In this document: positions 1-6,666 of the stretch, piece after piece
Layout: each line of letters begins with the position of its first letter
Position numbering within the stretch: the first letter of the stretch is position 1
Assembly (NCBI GenBank): GCA_013213745.1
Contig: JABSQH010000031.1
Location: forward strand, 1-64,000
From: Ilumatobacteraceae bacterium
GTDB taxonomy: Bacteria > Actinomycetota > Acidimicrobiia > Acidimicrobiales > Ilumatobacteraceae
Reading direction: 5' to 3'
Length of the DNA: 64,000 nt
Notes under the pieces: model-generated
The model's database searches: none
Told to the model about the DNA's origin: nothing
What the model saw: only the letters and a program-made list of their open reading frames with translations
Translations under genes and position numbers: made by a program

Positions 1-10
1 GGGCGGGGGC

Positions 11-907
11 GTGGCATCGGGAGTCGCCACATCAGCGCCCGATCGGGGCGCCGATGGGGATGGTCGCATCGTCGCCTGTGCCAACCGCTGGAGCGGCTAT
101 GTCCGGATTGTCTCGTCCGAGCAGCGTTGTCGCTGGTGGGAGCGTTCGGTCGAATGGGGTGTCGGCGGAGGCGACGGCGGGTCACAAGGGCCGGCTGGCC
201 CGCACGGCCCCGCAGGTCCAGAGGGGCCGCAGGGGCCGGAAGGGTTGCAGGGGCCGGCTGGTCCGGCCGGTGAGCAGGGCGCGGCCGGGCCGCAGGGGGC
301 GACCGGCGTGGCCGGACCTGTCGGGGAACAGGGACTTCCCGGTGATGACGGCGCAACGGGCGCGCGCGGGCCGGCGGGGCCGCGCGGGGAGCAGGGCCCA
401 GCGGGCACTGACTCCTGCGATGTCGCCCGCTCCGTTACCGATCGCGTGGCAACGTTGACCGTCGATTGTGGCGACACGGTGGAAACGTTGCATGCGCCGC
501 TGCTGATTCTCGTCGAGGTCACCTTCCAGGGCCAGCCGGTGTTGAAGATCGTCGACACGGATGGAGACGAAGTCGTATCGCTCGGGGACTCGACATTCGT
601 CACCGACGACTCGCGTTTGGCGTGCAACGTGCTCGGCCGTTCGACCAGCACAACGGCGATTGCGGATGTGTCGACGGGTGCCGACGGGTCGTTGCAGGTG
701 GGGTTTGAACCCGGAACGCAGTGGGCAGGGGCCACAGTCGATAGTGGAAACGGGCTGCTCCATCGTGTGACATTGACGGCAGCCGCAGGCTCCGGAGCGT
801 TCACGTCGACGGCGAGCAATACCGGTGACTGGGACGGACCGAGTCGCGCCGGCGGGCCTCCGTGCTCGGGCGGTGGGACTGTGGCCTTGTCGGGCGCAGC
901 GATCTGA
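11..907 (+). CDS. collagen-like repeat protein (possibly 5' partial)
   Basis: The frame is open back to base 2, so the GTG at 11 may not be the true start and the protein may be truncated by the window edge. Residues about 19-49 hold a Cys/Trp-rich segment ([15 protein letters not shown] then a WWERSVEW end) of the type that often precedes collagen repeats in actinobacterial surface or tail-fibre-like proteins. Residues 60-132 are about 24 uninterrupted Gly-X-Y triplets rich in GPA, GPQ and GEQ. The remaining 165 residues are an acidic, beta-rich C-terminal region with paired cysteines. No signal peptide is visible, which would fit a missing N-terminus. A secreted structural or adhesive role is inferred from the repeat only. 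Confidence 0.75.
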   Translation: MASGVATSAPDRGADGDGRIVACANRWSGYVRIVSSEQRCRWWERSVEWGVGGGDGGSQGPAGPHGPAGPEGPQGPEGLQGPAGPAGEQGAAGPQGATGVAGPVGEQGLPGDDGATGARGPAGPRGEQGPAGTDSCDVARSVTDRVATLTVDCGDTVETLHAPLLILVEVTFQGQPVLKIVDTDGDEVVSLGDSTFVTDDSRLACNVLGRSTSTTAIADVSTGADGSLQVGFEPGTQWAGATVDSGNGLLHRVTLTAAAGSGAFTSTASNTGDWDGPSRAGGPPCSGGGTVALSGAAI

Positions 908-989
908 GGGCGTCCCCCGCTGACTCGTCAGGTTCCCCGCCGTGGTCCCGACGGCGACATCGACGGCGCTGACTTGATCACCTTCTAGT

Positions 990-3068
990 GTGCCGGTGGT
1001 GTCGGCCGCGACGATCGAGCGCCCGCCCTTTAGTCAACAGCTTCGTCGGGCGCTGCACTTTGATCCGTTGCGCGTCGATGTCCGCCACGGCGCCCGCCTG
1101 GCGGTCATCGTCGGGACGCCGGTCCTGCTCGGGCTGGCGCTCGACCGCATTGACGTGGCGATGTACATCACGCTCGCTGCGCTCAACGTCGGGATCGCCG
1201 ACCCGGGTGGGCCCTACCGGCGCCGGCTTGTGGCGATGATCGCCGCGTCCATCAGCATCACCGCTGCGATTGCGCTTGCGACGATAGTGGTCGGCCATCC
1301 GGTCCTGGTGGTGATCTGCGTGATGTTGTGGACGCTCGGCAGCGCCCTCGCCGCTGACATCGGACCGGCAGCGAACGGAGTCGGATTCGTTGCCGCGGTC
1401 ATGTTCATCGTCGGTCTCGGCCTACCGGAAGGCGAGCCCGACCTGGCGCAGCGTCTGTTGTACTTCGTGATCGGCTGCTCGTGGGCGCTGCTGGCGACAT
1501 TCGTCGTCTGGCCGGTGCGGCCCCACGCGCCCGAGCACTCGGCGTTGAACGCGCTCTACGGGCGGGTCGCCGTTTTTCTCTCGGAGATGCCGCACAGCGA
1601 GCACGCCCGCTCCGCAGCCCGCGGCCAGATCGCCGCCGACCTCGTCGCCGCTCGTGACGCGGTGCTCGACGGACACCACCACGGTAAGTTCGGCATGCGC
1701 CGAGCGATCGATGCGTTGGCCGCAGCCGAGACGGTGGAGCTCGGCTTGGGCGCACTCGATCGCGCCATGGGCAATCTGTCCGATCCCGCTCCGGAGCTCG
1801 TCGAGGCGATCGCGGAGATAGAGGCGTGTTGCCGGGCGATCGCCGACTCGGTCCGGCGCCCGGAGGAGTGGGAGACCGACGCGCTCGGGCAAGCGTTGGC
1901 CCGCCTGATCGCCGCCGACCTCGACGGCGACGAGGCGATCGCCCGCGGGGCGATCCTGCGGATGGCGGGCGACCTGTCCGAGCCGCAGGCGGAGTGGCCA
2001 GCGGAGTACGTCGATGGTCGCCCTCGCCGGGGACTCTCGGTGCAATTGCGGTCCCTCTTCGACCTCGAGTCGCTGGTGTTCCGCCATGCCGTCCGCCTCG
2101 GCGTGGTGGTGACGATCGCCGAGATTCCGGCTCTCCTCGATCCGTTCGAACGTGGCTATTGGATCCCGTTGACGGTGGTGACGGTGCTCAAGCCCGATTT
2201 CGGCTCGACGCTCGACCGGGGCCTGCAGCGCATCGTCGGCACCATGCTCGGGGTGCTCGTTGCACTCGGGCTCGTGCTCGTGCTCGGCGACTCCCCGTGG
2301 TTGCTCGCGTGTGCGTTGATCGTTGCGACGTTTGCGCTCGGAACGGTGATCGAGGCGAACTACTCCGTTGGTGTCGTCGCACTCACGCCGTCGGTCATCC
2401 TCCTGTTGGCGATCGCCAACGCCAATGTCGACGTCGTGTTCCTCCGGTTGTTCGACACCTTGATCGGTGGTGCACTGGCATTCGTCGGCGGCCTCGTGTT
2501 GTGGCCGATGTGGGAACGCACGACGCTCGCGGGAACGCTCGGCGCAGCGGCTTCCGCCGGCGCGGCCTACCTGCGCGCCGTCGCCGCCGGCGGTCCCACT
2601 CGCGATGTGCACCGCGCCCATCAGGTGGCCGAGCGCCGACGCTCGAACGCCGAGGCGTCGTTGCGGCGCATGCTGTCGGAGCCGCGCGCTCGTTGGGTAG
2701 CGCCTGCGGCGGTGCTGGCCTACTGCGGCCGCACACGTTCGGTGATCGAGAGCACGACGGCGGTCGCCATGTTGTCGCGCGCAGAGGGTGATGCTCCCGA
2801 CGCCATCGCCGCGGTTGTCGGCGACGCCCCCGAGGTGCTCGATGACATCGACACGTTATTCGCTGCAGTCGAGAGCGATCCGTTCGGCGCCCCCGACCAT
2901 GACAGGGTCGGAGCCGGTCCGGTACCGTCGCCGGTGAGCGATGCGGAAGCGTCGGCACCTGACGACGCATCGGGCGGTGATGCCTTCGCCCGACTTGGTG
3001 CGCGAATTCGTGCCGACGCCTCGGTGATGCGTCGAAACGCGACGACGATCGCCCAACACCTGCGGTGA
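990..3068 (+). CDS. FUSC-family membrane protein (putative exporter)
   Basis: The 692-residue product starts at GTG. A first block of hydrophobic helices lies at residues about 33-160, a soluble helical region at about 165-350, and a second helical block at about 365-510. A soluble tail rich in Ala and acidic residues follows. This duplicated six-helix plus cytoplasmic-domain plan is that of the FUSC/YccS/aromatic-acid-exporter family, whose members are thought to export aromatic acids or related compounds. The substrate cannot be read from the sequence. No Shine-Dalgarno is obvious before the GTG, and a later in-frame start is possible. A hairpin follows directly after the stop. Confidence 0.8.
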   Translation: MPVVSAATIERPPFSQQLRRALHFDPLRVDVRHGARLAVIVGTPVLLGLALDRIDVAMYITLAALNVGIADPGGPYRRRLVAMIAASISITAAIALATIVVGHPVLVVICVMLWTLGSALAADIGPAANGVGFVAAVMFIVGLGLPEGEPDLAQRLLYFVIGCSWALLATFVVWPVRPHAPEHSALNALYGRVAVFLSEMPHSEHARSAARGQIAADLVAARDAVLDGHHHGKFGMRRAIDALAAAETVELGLGALDRAMGNLSDPAPELVEAIAEIEACCRAIADSVRRPEEWETDALGQALARLIAADLDGDEAIARGAILRMAGDLSEPQAEWPAEYVDGRPRRGLSVQLRSLFDLESLVFRHAVRLGVVVTIAEIPALLDPFERGYWIPLTVVTVLKPDFGSTLDRGLQRIVGTMLGVLVALGLVLVLGDSPWLLACALIVATFALGTVIEANYSVGVVALTPSVILLLAIANANVDVVFLRLFDTLIGGALAFVGGLVLWPMWERTTLAGTLGAAASAGAAYLRAVAAGGPTRDVHRAHQVAERRRSNAEASLRRMLSEPRARWVAPAAVLAYCGRTRSVIESTTAVAMLSRAEGDAPDAIAAVVGDAPEVLDDIDTLFAAVESDPFGAPDHDRVGAGPVPSPVSDAEASAPDDASGGDAFARLGARIRADASVMRRNATTIAQHLR

Positions 3069-3102
3069 GCGAATGGGCTCCCTGTGGGCCGCTTCGCTCA
3101 CC
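3065..3102 (+). terminator. hairpin overlapping the FUSC stop codon
   Basis: A perfect 10-bp inverted repeat, GGTGAGCGAA at 3065-3074 and TTCGCTCACC at 3093-3102, encloses an 18-base loop that is itself GC-rich. It overlaps the stop codon of the FUSC gene and lies between convergent reading frames. No T-tract follows, so intrinsic termination is only inferred. Confidence 0.4.
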
Positions 3103-3139
3103 GGTGAGGGCCACTCACAGCGTCCAGCGGGTGAGGGTG

Positions 3140-3380
3140 GACACGATGTCGCTATGACGACGGCAACGTCGACGACCGTGCCGTCGGCTTCGGACATCTC
3201 GTCTTCGGACATCTCGTCTTCGGACATCTCGTCTTCGGACACCTCGTCGTCGGACACCTCGTCGTCGGATGCCGCTTCTGTGGTGGCCACAGTGGTGTCG
3301 GTGGAGTCACCTCCCTCGCCGCAGGCGGCGAGGGTGAGGGCTCCGGCAGCGACGAGGGCGGCGGGAAGACGCTTACGCAT
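3140..3380 (-). pseudogene. truncated fasciclin-type lipoprotein
   Basis: From ATG at 3380 the minus strand reads a clear lipoprotein signal: MRKR, a hydrophobic stretch, then LTLAAC as lipobox. A Thr/Ser/acidic linker follows, with five SDDEV/SEDEM-type pentapeptides encoded by tandem 15-bp repeats. The residues GTVVDVAV then appear, which is how many FAS1 (fasciclin) domains begin, but instead of a FAS1 fold the frame runs into low-quality sequence opposite the 3' end of the FUSC gene. The open frame formally continues to 2856, yet that part has no recognisable composition. I infer a lipoprotein that lost its FAS1 domain by deletion. An intact two-domain fasciclin protein is encoded at 55574-56695. 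Confidence 0.55.
3191..3265. repeat. five tandem 15-bp units inside the lipoprotein linker
   Basis: Three copies of CGGACATCTCGTCTT are followed by two copies of CGGACACCTCGTCGT. The unit length is a multiple of three and, on the minus strand, encodes the acidic pentapeptide repeats of the lipoprotein linker. This is a coding microsatellite, not a CRISPR array. Confidence 0.85.
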
Positions 3381-3601
3381 GGGTGGGGTTCCTTTCGGAT
3401 CCATGTTCACGAACGCTCCCCCGGGAGGGCGTTCCCTCACCGGTGGGGAAGAGGACTGCGTTGCGGTGAGCGCAGTGGCCCACAGGTGGCGCGTTCTCTC
3501 ACTGCTGGTCGCGGCTCGACGATCGCTCGCTTGCCGGGCGCGGCTCCACGTGATTTGCTACGGGTGGGTCGGTGTCGTCGGCCCGTCGAAGGAGGGCCGT
3601 C

Positions 3602-3691
3602 ATGGTGGAGCAGCTGATCGTCTCCGCGCCGTTGCGGTGGGACTCGCCGAGCGTGTCGATCCCTCGCCGCAGGTCGGGAACGGATCTGTGA
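3602..3691 (+). CDS. 29-residue ORF overlapping the GNAT start
   Basis: An ATG at 3602 is preceded by GAAGGAGG about six bases upstream, one of the best ribosome sites in the window. The ORF encodes MVEQLIVSAPLRWDSPSVSI plus nine more residues, and its TGA overlaps the GTG start of the acetyltransferase gene as GTGA (3688-3691). The arrangement suggests translational coupling, with the peptide acting as a leader or a real small protein. It is too short for family assignment. It could instead be the eroded start of a longer acetyltransferase N-terminus. Confidence 0.4.
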   Translation: MVEQLIVSAPLRWDSPSVSIPRRRSGTDL

Positions 3692-4293
3692 GCGAGGTCA
3701 CCTTGCGGTCAGCCCGCGTCGAGCGCGCGGACGGTGAACGCTTTGCGCAGTATCTCGACCAGGCGGCCGACAACACGTTCCGGGCGCTGCTCGGGCCGCA
3801 GTCGACGCGCATCGTCGCCGAGGCGTTCCTCGCTCCCGGTCACGATCTTTCGTATGAATACGTGACGTTCGCCGAGACCGCCGGCGAGGTGGTCGGCATG
3901 CTCTCGGGCTACTCCGCCGACGAGCACGCAACGTCGAGCGACGAGCCGTTGGTCGCCGCCGCCGGATTCCGCACGTACCGGATGGCGGTGCTCCACCGGC
4001 TCGGTGCGCGCATCTTCGACTTCATGGACCGGCTCCCCGACGGCGACTGGTACGTCCAGGCTGTCGCCGTCGACGAGTCGGGCAGAGGCAAGGGAGTCGG
4101 CTCGGCCCTACTGCAGAACGCCGAGCACACGGCGCGTACGGCGGGTTGTGAACGGATCACCCTCGACGTCGCCGTGAACAACGACGGCGCCCGGCGCCTC
4201 TACGAGCGACTCGGCTACGAGGTCGAGTCGAGTTCCAAACCGATCCCGCTCGTCCCCAGCGCCGCCGTCCACCGCATGGTCAAACCCCTCTGA
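3688..4293 (+). CDS. GNAT family N-acetyltransferase
   Basis: The product is 201 residues from GTG 3688. The acetyl-CoA binding core is plain at residues 125-170: VQAVAVDE, then SGRGKGVGSALL (the R/Q-x-x-G-x-G/A loop), then VNNDGARRLYERLGYE, the usual last strand-helix of GNAT enzymes. The substrate is unknown. The frame is open much further upstream, but that part is antisense to the lipoprotein and has no coding character, and the GTG is coupled to the small upstream ORF. The gene converges on the SDR gene, with a repeat element between them. Confidence 0.8.
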   Translation: MSEVTLRSARVERADGERFAQYLDQAADNTFRALLGPQSTRIVAEAFLAPGHDLSYEYVTFAETAGEVVGMLSGYSADEHATSSDEPLVAAAGFRTYRMAVLHRLGARIFDFMDRLPDGDWYVQAVAVDESGRGKGVGSALLQNAEHTARTAGCERITLDVAVNNDGARRLYERLGYEVESSSKPIPLVPSAAVHRMVKPL

Positions 4294-4348
4294 CCGGAAA
4301 AACCGGGGATTCCGTGCGCAATTCGCACGTTCTGGCGAACAGAACGGT
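4294..4348. repeat. dispersed intergenic repeat, copy A
   Basis: Directly after the acetyltransferase stop lies a 55-bp element that matches the one at 30795-30848: shared left part AAAAACCRGGGATTCCGTGCG and shared right part GCGAACAGAACGGT, with a variable centre. This copy can fold CGTGCG/CGCACG, CCGG/CCGG and CGTTCTG/CAGAACG hairpins. It sits between two convergent genes, so a bidirectional terminator role is inferred. Confidence 0.7.
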
Positions 4349-4359
4349 GTCGACGACGA

Positions 4360-5184
4360 CTATTCGTGCCAGTCGATGGTGTTGCGCATCGTCGCTTCGA
4401 AGTCCTCGAAGCTCATCGATGCCTTGGCGCCGGAGATCAGCTGTGAGTCGGTACCGACGAACTGCCTGAACGGCGCGTCGGCATCGAGCGCAGCGTGCAC
4501 GATTGCATCTGCGACCTCTTGCGGATCCGGGTCGGGGCTGTCGCCGTCGAGAGCGAACAGCGACGCACGGAACCGCTCGCATCGGGCCTCGTCGTCCGAG
4601 CCGACCCAGGAGGCGGGTCGAATCATCTTGGCGCCGAACCCGGTGTCGAATCGGCCGGGCTCGATCAGGCGGACGCGAATGCCCTGCTGACTGGTCTCGA
4701 AGTGCAACGCCTCGCTCAATGCTTCGAGCGCATGTTTCGACGCGGCGTACGCCCCGCCGTACGGGGTGCCGACGACACCGGCCACGCTCGACACGTTGAC
4801 GATGGTGCCGCCGCCGCGTTCGATCCACGCGGGCAGCACGGCGCGAATGAGGCGCACCGGCCCGAGCACGTTGGTGTCGAACTGACGGGTGAGGAGGTCG
4901 TCGTCGAGCATGGCTACCGACGCCTGCACCTCGAAGCCGGCGTTGTTGACGAGCACGTCGACCGTGTCGGCATCGACGGTCGCAGCAGCGATCGAGGCGG
5001 CATCGCCGACGTCGAGCTGCCGGATTTCGACCGAGCCGCTCAGACCCTCGGACTGCGTTCGGAGATCGTCGCCTTTGTCCGTGTCGCGCATCGTGGCCAC
5101 CACGTCGTGGCCATCCTTGGCGAGTGAGAGTGCGGTCAACATCCCGAAGCCGCTGTTGCTGCCGGTGATCAGAATCCGTGCCAT
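4360..5184 (-). CDS. SDR-family oxidoreductase
   Basis: This is a classical short-chain dehydrogenase of 274 residues. The NAD(P)-binding glycine motif TGSNSGFG is at residues 7-14, NNAG at 80-83, the catalytic Ser in VSS near 132-133, and Tyr146-x3-Lys150 in YAASK. The RTHPG-like segment IEPGRFDTGF follows. I chose the ATG at 5184 because the glycine motif must lie near the N-terminus; the frame upstream is antisense-like. The next gene upstream on this strand starts its stop codon 34 bp away. The substrate is not predictable. Confidence 0.85.
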   Translation of the reverse strand: MARILITGSNSGFGMLTALSLAKDGHDVVATMRDTDKGDDLRTQSEGLSGSVEIRQLDVGDAASIAAATVDADTVDVLVNNAGFEVQASVAMLDDDLLTRQFDTNVLGPVRLIRAVLPAWIERGGGTIVNVSSVAGVVGTPYGGAYAASKHALEALSEALHFETSQQGIRVRLIEPGRFDTGFGAKMIRPASWVGSDDEARCERFRASLFALDGDSPDPDPQEVADAIVHAALDADAPFRQFVGTDSQLISGAKASMSFEDFEATMRNTIDWHE

Positions 5185-5218
5185 CGCTGCACGGTAGTGG
5201 GCGCCGACGTTCGGTCGG

Positions 5219-5767
5219 TCAGACGACGAGCGCCCGAAGCCGGGCGATCCGCCGGTCGTCGCCGCCGAGATACCGCACGAGTGTGCCGGCGACTGCGTCG
5301 TGGTCGAGCGTGCCTGCGTCGCGCATCGCCTCGAGGTCGGCCCAGTCCTTGGTGCGATCGAAGAAGGCCTTGAACACCGCCAGGTCGCAACACGCGAGGA
5401 AGGGCAACTCGACGTCGCCGAACGGCTCCCGTCGCACGCGGGTCGCCGCCTGGTGGTGGAAGTCGGTGGTGTCGAGGAACACGTCGATTGGTGTCTGATC
5501 CCACCACAGTCGTGCCTGGCCGTCGCGCTCGAGCTGAGCGACCGCATCGTCGTCTGCCGTCGTCCCGGCTGGGAGCGCATCGATCACATCGCGGTATCGC
5601 CCGGCGGGTACGAACACGTTCACGTCGATATCGATCGTGCCGCGAGCCCGTTCGGTGCACCATGCGAGCGCGAGCGCTCCGCCGAAAGCGTGTGGGAGTT
5701 CGGCCGTGGTCAGGGAGTGATGCACCGCAACGATGCGATCGGGAAGACCGAGCGGCGGGTTGCTCAC
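5219..5767 (-). CDS. nucleotidyltransferase, AbiEii/MenT-like toxin candidate
   Basis: The 182-residue protein begins at a GTG that overlaps the stop codon of the HTH gene as GTGA (5764-5767). It carries the minimal nucleotidyltransferase signature: GGALALA at residues 29-35 followed by a TIDID metal-binding pair at 44-48 (hG[GS]...Dx[DE]). This is the hallmark of AbiEii/DUF1814-type proteins that transfer nucleotides to tRNA or proteins. With a small HTH gene directly upstream and translationally coupled, it fits the toxin half of a two-gene toxin-antitoxin module. The length is short compared with about 250-300 residues for many AbiEii proteins, so a plain nucleotidyltransferase of unknown target is the alternative. 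Confidence 0.65.
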   Translation of the reverse strand: MSNPPLGLPDRIVAVHHSLTTAELPHAFGGALALAWCTERARGTIDIDVNVFVPAGRYRDVIDALPAGTTADDDAVAQLERDGQARLWWDQTPIDVFLDTTDFHHQAATRVRREPFGDVELPFLACCDLAVFKAFFDRTKDWADLEAMRDAGTLDHDAVAGTLVRYLGGDDRRIARLRALVV

Positions 5768-6093
5768 CGTTGGTAACCGAATGGCGGGCAGGTCATTGCT
5801 CGGGGGACGTTGGCTGGGAACATGTCCGCCAGTTCGAGCACGTCGATCAGCTCCCGTCCGCGGGCACGACGTTCGTCGTCGCCTCGACCGATGCGTTTAT
5901 GCAGCATGGTGTCGGCGGCGAATCCGGCCGATCGCAGCAGACGCCGGTACGTGTCGGTGGTCGGATCCTTGCGCCCCTGCTCGTACGCCGCGATCGCCGA
6001 GTGCGATGTGCCGGCGCGACCTGCCAACTCGCGCAGCGAGAGCCCGGCCTCTCTTCGGGCCGCGGCGATCGTGGCTCCGGACGGTGGCGTCAT
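5764..6093 (-). CDS. Xre-type HTH regulator, antitoxin candidate
   Basis: The 109-residue protein from ATG 6093 has a textbook Xre/Cro HTH at residues 8-57: IAAARREAGLSLRELAGRAG, then TSHSAIAAYEQGRKDPTTDT. The remaining 50 residues form a short charged helix and a tail. It overlaps the nucleotidyltransferase gene by four bases. Immediately upstream lie a TACACT -10-like box (6101-6106, minus strand) and a perfect 22-bp palindrome, so autorepression of the pair is likely. A degenerate half-site (TGGTAACCGAAT) sits at the gene junction near 5770. Confidence 0.75.
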   Translation of the reverse strand: MTPPSGATIAAARREAGLSLRELAGRAGTSHSAIAAYEQGRKDPTTDTYRRLLRSAGFAADTMLHKRIGRGDDERRARGRELIDVLELADMFPANVPRAMTCPPFGYQR

Positions 6094-6111
6094 GAACCTG
6101 AGTGTACACCT

Positions 6112-6133
6112 CTGGTATCCGAACGGATACCAG
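6112..6133 (-). promoter_or_regulatory. palindromic operator of the HTH/nucleotidyltransferase pair
   Basis: The core TGGTATCCG-AA-CGGATACCA (6113-6132) is a perfect inverted repeat, extended by one further C/G pair on each side. It lies about 20 bp upstream of the HTH start codon and just upstream of the TACACT -10 candidate, where a bound repressor would block RNA polymerase. The match between a dyad operator and an Xre-type protein is expected for such modules; binding itself is inferred. Confidence 0.7.
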
Positions 6134-6143
6134 GCGATGGATG

Positions 6144-6374
6144 TGTCTATCGGCGTTGTGTCGCCGCTGCCTGCAGCAGCTCGCCGTCGGTGCCGTCGCC
6201 GGGCGCGACGAGCGTGGTGAGCTGGCGCAGGGCGTGAGCGACCCCCTCGAGGAGTGCCGCTCCGATGGTTGCACGCATCGTCGAGCGGCCCATACCGACC
6301 AACGCCACACGTGCGGTGGCGTCGGGCAGCCGTTGGCCGTCGAGGTGGGGGAGGGCAAGTACGCCAGACGTCGC
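6144..6374 (-). pseudogene. remnant of an FGGY (xylulokinase-like) sugar kinase
   Basis: One minus-strand frame, ending at TAG 6144, reads LALPHLDGQRLPD, then VALVGMGRSTMRATIGAALLEG, then VAHALRQL. This resembles the conserved C-terminal part of FGGY carbohydrate kinases (LPYLDGERTPD ... GLT..HTRAHLARAVLEGVAFGLRD). Neither the N-terminal kinase lobe nor the last helices are present. It abuts a radical SAM fragment in a different frame, so this is decayed sequence rather than a gene. Confidence 0.45.
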
Positions 6375-6609
6375 ACTTGAGGTTGCATGCCTCGGTGAGT
6401 TCGATACTCACCGACGCTGGTTGCCGTCTCGTCGGAAAACGGTACGGGTACGTGCTTGCCAGCAGTCCCAGCGGCGAGACCCCTCGACGCACGGTCCGCG
6501 CCGCGATCGTTGCGTACGCCCGCCACCTCAACCCGATACGCGCGGTTTGATCGGAATTGTCGAAGAGCACCGAGACCCCCTTGGCGCAGACACGAACAGC
6601 ACCGCTCAT
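6373..6609 (-). pseudogene. 5' fragment of a radical SAM gene
   Basis: The minus-strand frame reads a plausible N-terminal leader ([20 protein letters not shown]) and then SIELTEACNLKC, the start of a radical SAM CxxxCxxC site. The sequence then leaves the family after the first two cysteines' position (CDVW instead of the expected third Cys context) and joins the sugar-kinase remnant. A deletion junction near 6372 is inferred. Nothing functional is expected. Confidence 0.45.
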
Positions 6610-6666
6610 GCGTGGTGCGGTCGCCCGAGCTCGTCAGGCAGCGGCGGCCTGGCGGTAGGGGACTTC

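Noticed and set aside
3191-3265. Tandem repeats as a CRISPR array
   Set aside because: Units are 15 bp, directly adjacent without spacers, and in frame with a lipoprotein linker.
5219-6133. The HTH/nucleotidyltransferase pair as an entirely new system
   Set aside because: Both protein types and their pairing are known among AbiE/MenAT-like modules. Only the short toxin and the operator layout are notable.
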